Assembly (NCBI GenBank): GCA_030648135.1
Contig: JAUSIF010000339.1
Location: 1 to 8,272 of the forward strand
DNA: 8,272 nucleotides
Source of the DNA: Xanthobacteraceae bacterium
GTDB taxonomy: Bacteria; Pseudomonadota; Alphaproteobacteria; Rhizobiales; Xanthobacteraceae
Direction: 5' to 3'
Position 1 is the first letter of the stretch, and each line of letters starts with the position of its first letter. The translations under genes and the position numbers were made by a program. Shown in pieces: positions 1-5,593 of this stretch. A model generated the notes under the pieces. The model did no database searches. It was not told where the DNA came from and saw nothing but the letters and a program-made list of their open reading frames with translations.

Positions 1-1
1 T

Positions 2-733
2 TCCTCAAAAGCGGCGAGCGCCCAGGAAAACGCAGCGAACAAGCAATACGCCATCGCGCAACAGCAGCTCGCCATGCAGCGCGAGATGTTCGACAAGGGG
101 CAGGAAGGCCTCCAGCCGTTCAAGGACGTCGGCGCCAGCGCGTTCTACTCGCTGGCCGATCTCTATGGCCTGCCGACACCGGCAGGCGGTGGACGTCCAG
201 CTTCGGCCGGTGGCACCGGCAAGTCGCTGGAAGCGTTCAACGCATTCCGGGCGTCCCCCGAGTATCAGATCCCGTACCAGCAGGGCATCAAAGCGATTGA
301 GTACTCGCGCGCTGCGAAGGGCGGGCTGCAAAACCCCGGCACGGCCGACGCGCTCATGCAGTACGGCCAGGGCTATGCCGGTTCGCGGCTTGACGGCTAC
401 ATCGGCAAGCTGCTGAGCATCGCCGGGATTGGCGGGAACGCCGCAGCGGCCGGAGCTGGTCAGGCCAATCAGGCGGCCGGCATCATGGGTCAAACGATGC
501 AGGCCGGCAGCCAGGCGGTGGGCGCAGCCGGGCAGGCGCAAGCATCAGGTATCGTCGGCGGCGCTAATGCGTGGAACAGCGCGCTAAGTGGGACATCGAA
601 CAATCTCTCGCTTTACTCGCTGTTGAACCCAGGCAAGAGCATGTTCGACTTCAGCGGCGGTGGCGTCCCTGCGGCTGCCGGCGGCGCGGGCGGTGGTGAA
701 GTGCCGTCCAGCGGTGGGTGGCTGCAATGGTAG
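2..733 (+). CDS. Phage DNA-transfer/ejection-type internal virion protein, 5'-truncated
   Basis: The frame is open from the left edge (first complete codon at position 2) to a TAG at 731-733, so the true start lies outside the window and about 243 residues are visible. The first internal ATG (position 74) lies within a continuous Ala/Gln-rich helix and is probably not the start. Visible parts are a Gln-rich helical N-terminal segment; a segment containing 'FDKGQEGLQPF' and 'LADLYGL'; then a region with spaced motifs (F.ASPEYQI, IEYSRAAKGGLQ, GTADALMQYGQGYA) that I recognise from small ejection/DNA-transfer proteins of podophages. The C-terminus is Gly/Ala-rich low complexity. Its position directly before a transglycosylase-bearing virion protein and a large ejection protein fits the slot of T7 gp14 or P22 gp7. 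The family assignment rests on motif memory and context, not on a search. The expected role is to leave the capsid with the DNA and help form the envelope-crossing channel. Confidence 0.72.
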   Translation, partial: SSKAASAQENAANKQYAIAQQQLAMQREMFDKGQEGLQPFKDVGASAFYSLADLYGLPTPAGGGRPASAGGTGKSLEAFNAFRASPEYQIPYQQGIKAIEYSRAAKGGLQNPGTADALMQYGQGYAGSRLDGYIGKLLSIAGIGGNAAAAGAGQANQAAGIMGQTMQAGSQAVGAAGQAQASGIVGGANAWNSALSGTSNNLSLYSLLNPGKSMFDFSGGGVPAAAGGAGGGEVPSSGGWLQW

Positions 734-2787
734 ACAGCACGATTGCCCTCCAGGTAAGGCCGCCGGAAGTTTCCGATCTCTCGACGACGCTATTGCGCGC
801 CTATCAGATCAAGAATGCACAGCAGCAGAACGAATTGCAGCCGCTTCGTATGCAGCAGATGCAGCAGCAAACAGCGCTTGGCGGGGTGCAGCTACAGAAC
901 GCCCAGGAACGCCAAGGCGCGCTCTCCGACTATTCCATGCGAAAGAAAGCCGGCGATCCGCGCGCGCAAGAAGCATTGGCGGCGCAGCCTGACCTGATGC
1001 ACCAAGTCTTTCAGAACATGGATTCAGAGCGCCAGCAGCGGATTCAAGCTATCGGGGATTCTGCCAAGGCCGTCTATCCGCTGCGCGGCACGCCGCAGTT
1101 CAAGGAAGCTTGGCAGCGCGAGATGGACAACCTTCAAAAGAAGGGCGTCATCGACGATATGACGTACAAGCAATGGCGCGACAATCCATCCGATCTGGCG
1201 TTGAACCAGGCGCTCTCGATGGGCGCCGGGCTCGAGACCTACCTCAAAACCGAGGGGCAGGCGATGGCCAACAGCGTGATGAACTCGATCGCGCCGCTGC
1301 TAGGCGGTTCCGGCGCTGAGCCGGCCGTACCAGGCGCGCCATCTGCTGGCGGACCATCCGCTGCCATTCCGAAGGTCGACCAATACGCCGCCAACGTCAT
1401 CGTCGGCGAGAGTGGCGGGCGGAATTTGCCGCAGCCAACTCAGGCGCCAGGTCAGCCCCTCAATACTTCCGCTAGCATCATGCAGTTCAAGAAAGGGACG
1501 TGGGATGACATCATGCGGCAGCATCCCGACCTCGGGCTAACGGCGGCTGATCGCTTTAAGCCAGAGAAACAGATCATCGCCGAACCAAGATTTCGACGCG
1601 ATAACGCTGAAATATTGGCCGATGGCGACATTGTACCGACCGACCGCAACCTATATATGGCGCATTTTCTCGGCGGGGCTGGTGCTAAACGCTTTCTAAC
1701 CGGCATGGCTGAGAACCCGGACCAGCCGGCGATCAATCTGGTCGATTCAGGCGCTGCGTCCGCGAATAGGTCGGTGTTCTATTCCCCGGGCGGTCAGCCT
1801 CTTTCCGCGCGCCAAGTCTACGAGAAGCAAACCGCGCGCTTCGGCAACGGCATGGCTGGGATCAACGGAATCGCCACGCAGCGCACGCCGGGCGGCGGTC
1901 TCGAACTCACTGTAAACGATAGGCTGGCATCGGCGGCACCGACGCTGGCAACTATCGCGCTTCTCCCAAATCTGCCGGAGGAGACGCGCAAGACCGTGCT
2001 CGAACTAGCCAAGGCCGGCATCACGGCTGGCCAGCCGACCAACACCGAGAAGGACTATCAGTCTTATTCACGCGCCGAACGTGTCGCCGGCCGTGCACCG
2101 CTGGACAGGCTTCCGTGGGAGATCGCTCAGAAGAAAGCCGGGGCCACGCAAGTCAACATCGACGCCGCCGGCGGCAAGGAAGTGGCGCAGGGTCTCGCGA
2201 AACGATACCTGGCGGCTGAGGATTCCGCACGCGCCGCCGCCGGCCAGATCAGGGATTACGAAACGCTCGACAAACTGCTGGCTGACCCGAACGTTTACAC
2301 CGGCACCGGCGGCGAGACGGTCGCCAGCCTCAAGAAGCTCGGGACGACGTTGCTCGGGCTCGACTTGAAGGGCGTCCCGAACGCCGAAGTCGCGAGCAAG
2401 ATCACCGACAAACTCGCGCTCACCTTCCGCCAAAAAGGCGAGGGGTCGACCAGCAATATGGAGCGCGAACTCTATCGGCGCATGTCGACCGGGCTTAGCG
2501 ATTCCGCTGGCGGCCGAACGTTGATGACGCAGCTCGCGGTTTCCGATGCGCGCTACCTTCAACAGCAAGCCGAAATCTGGCGGGCACATCTTCGCACGGA
2601 CGGCAGCGTTGACCCGACGGTGTACAAAGCCTTGTCGGAACACGACACGGCTCGCCGGACTGAACTCAGTGACTTCCTCGATAAAGCGAACGAAGTCGCT
2701 GGCAGTACGACTCAGCCGTCGCCGATGGCAGGATCTCCGAACGTGGTCCAGCAGTTGCGCGAGAAATACAAAGGGCTTGAGCCGTGA
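727..2787 (+). CDS. Internal virion/ejection protein with lytic transglycosylase-like domain
   Basis: I chose ATG 727 (686 aa), which overlaps the upstream stop by 7 nt and so suggests translational coupling. A GTG at 718 in the same frame would add three residues (689 aa). Residues below use the 689-aa numbering. Residues about 30-75 are Gln-rich and probably coiled coil. Residues about 222-376 look like a lysozyme-fold soluble lytic transglycosylase domain: 'ESGGRN' with candidate catalytic Glu231, 'SASIMQF' at 251-257, 'GTWDDIM' after it, and 'LYMAHFLGGAGAKRFL' at 312-327, a motif typical of phage virion transglycosylases. The role would be local cleavage of peptidoglycan during DNA entry. 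Residues about 380-689 are mostly helical. A segment from about 574 ('GEGSTSNMERELY..MSTGLSDSAGGRTLM') resembles the C-terminal part of other phage ejection proteins. It lies between two ejection-type genes with overlapping ends, hence the same transcript. The enzyme domain is well supported; the structural role of the rest is inferred. Confidence 0.85.
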   Translation: MVDSTIALQVRPPEVSDLSTTLLRAYQIKNAQQQNELQPLRMQQMQQQTALGGVQLQNAQERQGALSDYSMRKKAGDPRAQEALAAQPDLMHQVFQNMDSERQQRIQAIGDSAKAVYPLRGTPQFKEAWQREMDNLQKKGVIDDMTYKQWRDNPSDLALNQALSMGAGLETYLKTEGQAMANSVMNSIAPLLGGSGAEPAVPGAPSAGGPSAAIPKVDQYAANVIVGESGGRNLPQPTQAPGQPLNTSASIMQFKKGTWDDIMRQHPDLGLTAADRFKPEKQIIAEPRFRRDNAEILADGDIVPTDRNLYMAHFLGGAGAKRFLTGMAENPDQPAINLVDSGAASANRSVFYSPGGQPLSARQVYEKQTARFGNGMAGINGIATQRTPGGGLELTVNDRLASAAPTLATIALLPNLPEETRKTVLELAKAGITAGQPTNTEKDYQSYSRAERVAGRAPLDRLPWEIAQKKAGATQVNIDAAGGKEVAQGLAKRYLAAEDSARAAAGQIRDYETLDKLLADPNVYTGTGGETVASLKKLGTTLLGLDLKGVPNAEVASKITDKLALTFRQKGEGSTSNMERELYRRMSTGLSDSAGGRTLMTQLAVSDARYLQQQAEIWRAHLRTDGSVDPTVYKALSEHDTARRTELSDFLDKANEVAGSTTQPSPMAGSPNVVQQLREKYKGLEP
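2771..2775 (+). promoter_or_regulatory. Ribosome binding site for the large ejection gene
   Basis: AAGGG lies 8 nt before GTG 2784, inside the end of the upstream gene. It supports the GTG start in the GTGA overlap and coupled translation of the two ejection genes. Confidence 0.5.
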
Positions 2788-5186
2788 GCGACGTCTATGG
2801 CGCGCCGCCGCCGGAAATTTCCGGCGAACTTCCAGCCGCTCCGCCGGCGCCTGCGGCCGCAGCGAAATCGCCTGACATCGCCAAGATCGACCGCAACATG
2901 GCGCGGCTGGTCCAGCAGAACGCGCCAGACGCGGATATTCAGACTTACCTGCAAAGCGAGGGCGTCACCCCAGATCAAATGCTGGCCGTCAAGCAGGGGA
3001 TGATCGGGCGCGGCATGAGCGCTGTCGCCGGAGCGACGCAGGCGGTCGCCGGATACGTTTCTGAGGCATATCACGGCAAGGTGGACCCTAAGTTCGCCGA
3101 CGTGCCGGCATGGACTGGCGAGGGGATATCTGATCTGAGCGTGCGGAGCGCCGCGAACCGCGCCAAGCTCGTCACCTACGACGATGCGGCCTATGGAGAC
3201 ATCGTCAAGAAGGTGCTCGGACCGCGCCTCGTTGGCGCCGAGAAGGATATGCACGGCCAGGAAGTTATCACCTACCGGGACGACGCCGGGCAGGAACGCA
3301 AGGCCTACGTCAACAAGCCGGGCCTCGATTGGCAGGACGTCGACCGCACCGTGGCGAGCACGGCGCCGTTTCTGTTGGGCGGCGGGCTGGCGGCGAGCGC
3401 GTTCAAGGGCCTGCCGCTTCTTGGCAGAATAGCCCTACAAGCCCCCGTAGCAGCCGGCGTAAGCATCGGAGCCGACGTCACCGCCAAGACCATGGGCAGC
3501 GAGCAGGGCGTAGATTTGCCGCGCGCTGGGTTCGCCGCATCCGGTGCGGTGGTGGGCGAGGTGCTGTCGCCGGTGATCGCCGCAGCCTGGCGCCGGCTGG
3601 TATCCGTTCCGAGAATGCTGGACGAGACCGGCGCGCTGTCCGCCGCCGGCAAGATGGAGGCCGCCCGTATCGGCCTTTCCGCAGAGCAGATCGCGAGCAT
3701 GGAAGGAAAGCCGGCAGCGGCATTCGCCGGCGCCGCCGCCTACGCCCGCGATCCGAAAGAGGTTGCGGCACAGTTTCGCACCGGTGAGTTCGATATCCCA
3801 ACCACCAAGGGACAGCGAACGAAGGACACGCAGCTTCTTCAAATGGAAGTCGAGATGCGCCGCGGCCTATGGGGTGACCAGGCCAAGCAGATCATGCGCG
3901 ACTTCGATGAGGGTCAGACGAAGGCCATCGGCGAGGCGGTGACAACGCGGATCGGCGGCGAGATCGCACCGGAAGCGGCGGGCCGCGAAAAGATAACTAT
4001 AGGGCGTGGAATCCAGCAAGGTATCCAGACGGCGAAGGCCTATATGGACGAGGCCGAGAACCAGCTCTGGGGCGCAGCCGGACCGATGTTCCCGCGCGAA
4101 GAAGGATTCGATTTACTGGCCAAGCGCGTCGCGACAAGCCTGCAGGATTCAAATATCTGGCCAAAGCCGAACCTCGGAGCCTATCCGTCATCGAACGAGA
4201 TGCTTCAATTCCTCGAAGACTACAGCAAGGGTAAGGTAATAGAGCAGGTTATTCCGTTGGTCGGCGCCGGCCGCTCGAGCATTTTCCTCGACGACGCGCG
4301 CCGCTATTTGCTCAACCTCTATCGCGGGGCCGAGCCGAAGTCGGCCGACGCGATGGCCGCCAAGGCGATCTACAACGGGTTCAACGGATGGATCGACGAT
4401 CTCGCTGATAACGCGTTGCTAGTCGGCCAACCCGACACCGCAGCCGCGCTTAAAACCGCGCGCGCGTTCACCAAGGATATGAAGTCGCTGCTGGCGCCGA
4501 CCGACACGACCGGCAAGCTGACGCCGGCCGGTCGTCGTCTCGACACCGTCTTCAACAAAGCCGACAGCCCGGAATCGGTCGTCGATGCTCTCATTCCGCA
4601 GCCGGCGACCAAGTTGCGGCCGGGCGACGTCGAATCGCTCAAGTTGATGAAAGACCTCTTGGCGAAGAACGGCGCACCGGAAGCGTGGAACGATGTTCGT
4701 CTCGCCTACTGGGTCAAGATATCACAAAACGACAAGGGGCAAATTTTGAGCCCGCAGCTTCTTAAGAACAGGATCGATGCCGCGTTTACGAATCAGCGAT
4801 CCGCGCTCAACGTACTGTACGACGATACCGAGCAAAATCTGATGAAGCGATTCGCCGACGCGCTCAAGGACGCGACGTGGGTCGACCCGAACCCGTCTGG
4901 GACTTCCTACGCGCTTCAATCGATGAAGGATCGGTTTCAGGGTGGCAGCACGCTCCAGACGCTGTTGCAGACGCAGTCGCAGCGCGAGATGTTCTCGAAG
5001 CATAATGTGCTGGCCTCGCGCATCTACAAGATCCTGGCCCGCAAGGTGCCGGTCTCGTTCTTCGGATCGAAGGAGGGCGCCGGCGCCGCCGTCGCCGAAC
5101 GTATGACCGGCCAGGCGCTCACGCCGCGCGCGCCGCCCAGCTTCGCCGGGCCAGGGGCGGCGGTTGGCGCAGAGCTTTCCGAATGA
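2784..5186 (+). CDS. Large DNA-ejection (internal virion) protein
   Basis: Starts at GTG 2784 in a GTGA overlap with the preceding TGA (4 nt), with AAGGG at 2771-2775 as ribosome binding site; 800 aa. The N-terminal 75 residues are Pro/Ala-rich and then a short helical motif ('ARLVQQNAPDADIQTYLQSEG'-type). Residues 163-193 carry 'TYRDDAGQERK' and 'AYVNKPGLDWQDVDR', which I associate with large podophage ejection proteins. Two hydrophobic stretches follow, at about 193-232 and 249-268, rich in Gly, Ala and Leu, and could insert in the inner membrane during DNA delivery. The remaining ~500 residues are charged and helical with no enzyme motif that I recognise. Position as the last ejection gene before the tailspike matches T7 gp16 or P22 gp16, but the transglycosylase lies in the preceding protein and not here. 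Expected role: component of the trans-envelope DNA conduit. The assignment is from context, size and motifs, not homology search. Confidence 0.72.
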   Translation: MSDVYGAPPPEISGELPAAPPAPAAAAKSPDIAKIDRNMARLVQQNAPDADIQTYLQSEGVTPDQMLAVKQGMIGRGMSAVAGATQAVAGYVSEAYHGKVDPKFADVPAWTGEGISDLSVRSAANRAKLVTYDDAAYGDIVKKVLGPRLVGAEKDMHGQEVITYRDDAGQERKAYVNKPGLDWQDVDRTVASTAPFLLGGGLAASAFKGLPLLGRIALQAPVAAGVSIGADVTAKTMGSEQGVDLPRAGFAASGAVVGEVLSPVIAAAWRRLVSVPRMLDETGALSAAGKMEAARIGLSAEQIASMEGKPAAAFAGAAAYARDPKEVAAQFRTGEFDIPTTKGQRTKDTQLLQMEVEMRRGLWGDQAKQIMRDFDEGQTKAIGEAVTTRIGGEIAPEAAGREKITIGRGIQQGIQTAKAYMDEAENQLWGAAGPMFPREEGFDLLAKRVATSLQDSNIWPKPNLGAYPSSNEMLQFLEDYSKGKVIEQVIPLVGAGRSSIFLDDARRYLLNLYRGAEPKSADAMAAKAIYNGFNGWIDDLADNALLVGQPDTAAALKTARAFTKDMKSLLAPTDTTGKLTPAGRRLDTVFNKADSPESVVDALIPQPATKLRPGDVESLKLMKDLLAKNGAPEAWNDVRLAYWVKISQNDKGQILSPQLLKNRIDAAFTNQRSALNVLYDDTEQNLMKRFADALKDATWVDPNPSGTSYALQSMKDRFQGGSTLQTLLQTQSQREMFSKHNVLASRIYKILARKVPVSFFGSKEGAGAAVAERMTGQALTPRAPPSFAGPGAAVGAELSE
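2809..2826. repeat. Perfect 18-bp palindrome in the 5' end of the large ejection gene
   Basis: cgccggaaatttccggcg reads identically on both strands. It begins 25 nt after the GTG start, within codons for Pro-Pro-Glu-Ile-Ser-Gly-Glu. In mRNA it could fold as a 7-bp stem with an AAUU loop; in DNA it could be a dimeric protein site. It may also be a coincidence of GC-rich coding sequence. No function is established. Confidence 0.4.
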
Positions 5187-5189
5187 CAA

Positions 5190-5486
5190 TTATCGTGTTA
5201 TGAGCGAGATCACGTAGATGCACGCCGCCAAAACGACGCCCCAAAAGACGGGGATTGTGCCTTCTCGATAGTCGTCACGCGGACCACCACGATGCACGCG
5301 AGCCAATGACCGAGCTGCGGAAAGTATCCCGACAGGAACACCGCACGCCAGTACGTAGAATGTCAGGCGCGTCATCGGCTCATTGAACGACAGCATGAAA
5401 TAGTTGAGCGCGAGGACTGTGGCCGCGTATCCGGCACCGAGTCCGAACGTCCATCCGATCAAGGCGCGTCTGAGTTTTGATCTCAC
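5190..5486 (-). CDS. Small three-TM membrane protein, antisense moron candidate
   Basis: The minus-strand frame is open from 5588 to a TAA at 5192-5190. I prefer GTG 5486 (98 aa): the only longer start, ATG 5588 (132 aa), would overlap the start and signal peptide of the spike gene and has no visible Shine-Dalgarno. The GTG's own Shine-Dalgarno is also weak. Three hydrophobic segments are visible in the 98-aa form: about 8-32, 41-61 and 78-96. Positive charges lie at the N-terminus (RSKLRR) and in the 62-74 loop (ARVHRGGPRDDYR), predicting N-in/C-out by the positive-inside rule. The stop lies 3 nt from the convergent ejection gene's stop. The plus strand has no credible ORF across this ~340-nt interval, which favours a real gene. 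I do not recognise the family. Its place between the last ejection gene and the tailspike is that of P22 immI with sieA, so superinfection exclusion is a reasonable hypothesis; a holin-like or other membrane moron is also possible. Confidence 0.55.
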   Translation of the reverse strand: MRSKLRRALIGWTFGLGAGYAATVLALNYFMLSFNEPMTRLTFYVLACGVPVGILSAARSLARVHRGGPRDDYREGTIPVFWGVVLAACIYVISLITR

Positions 5487-5505
5487 AAGCGAGCCTAGCC
5501 ATAAC
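5477..5505 (+). promoter_or_regulatory. Possible sigma70-type promoter for the tailspike gene
   Basis: TTGATC (5477-5482) and CATAAC (5500-5505) are separated by exactly 17 nt, and each matches four of six consensus bases. Transcription would begin near 5512, giving a short leader of about 16 nt before ATG 5528. The site overlaps the 5' end of the minus-strand membrane gene. Phage late genes are often read from a distant promoter, so this may be fortuitous. Confidence 0.28.
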
Positions 5506-5513
5506 GAGCAAGC

Positions 5514-5523
5514 GAGAGTAAGG
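5514..5523 (+). promoter_or_regulatory. Ribosome binding site for the tailspike gene
   Basis: GAGAG (5514-5518) lies 9 nt, and TAAGG (5519-5523) 4 nt, before ATG 5528. The purine-rich stretch supports this start and therefore the reality of the signal-peptide-like N-terminus. Confidence 0.5.
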
Positions 5524-5527
5524 CACC

Positions 5528-5593
5528 ATGCGGTTTTTCCACAAGCTACTGATCGCTGCGACCGTCGCGCTGTCGGTCTCTCCGTCATTCGCG
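5528..5593 (+). other. Predicted Sec signal peptide region of the tailspike
   Basis: Codons 1-22 have a basic n-region (R2, H5, K6), an h-region of about eleven mostly hydrophobic residues (7-17), and an S-P-S-F-A c-region with a suitable small residue at -1 (Ala22) and Ser at -3 (Ser20). This is unexpected for a virion protein assembled in the cytoplasm. Confidence 0.65.

Noticed and set aside
5..541. 178-aa minus-strand ORF
   Set aside because: It lies wholly within the plus-strand ejection-protein gene, which has recognisable motifs; the minus frame has no protein-like pattern and is a by-product of high G+C.
2160..2176. GC-only palindrome (gccgccggcggc)
   Set aside because: Composed of Ala/Gly codons in GC-rich coding sequence; such short GC-only palindromes recur here by composition.
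2068..2643. 191-aa minus-strand ORF
   Set aside because: Shadow of the transglycosylase-bearing virion gene. It is Arg/Gly/Val-rich with no domain pattern, and the plus-strand reading is continuous and motif-bearing.
3305..3842. Several overlapping ORFs on both strands, including plus-strand 3329-3787
   Set aside because: All fall inside the continuous 800-aa ejection gene; very Arg/Ala-rich composition is typical of out-of-frame reading of GC-rich DNA.
5187..5230. Possible bidirectional terminator between the convergent genes
   Set aside because: No GC stem with a T-run is visible; the stops are only 3 nt apart and the nearby sequence does not form a convincing hairpin.
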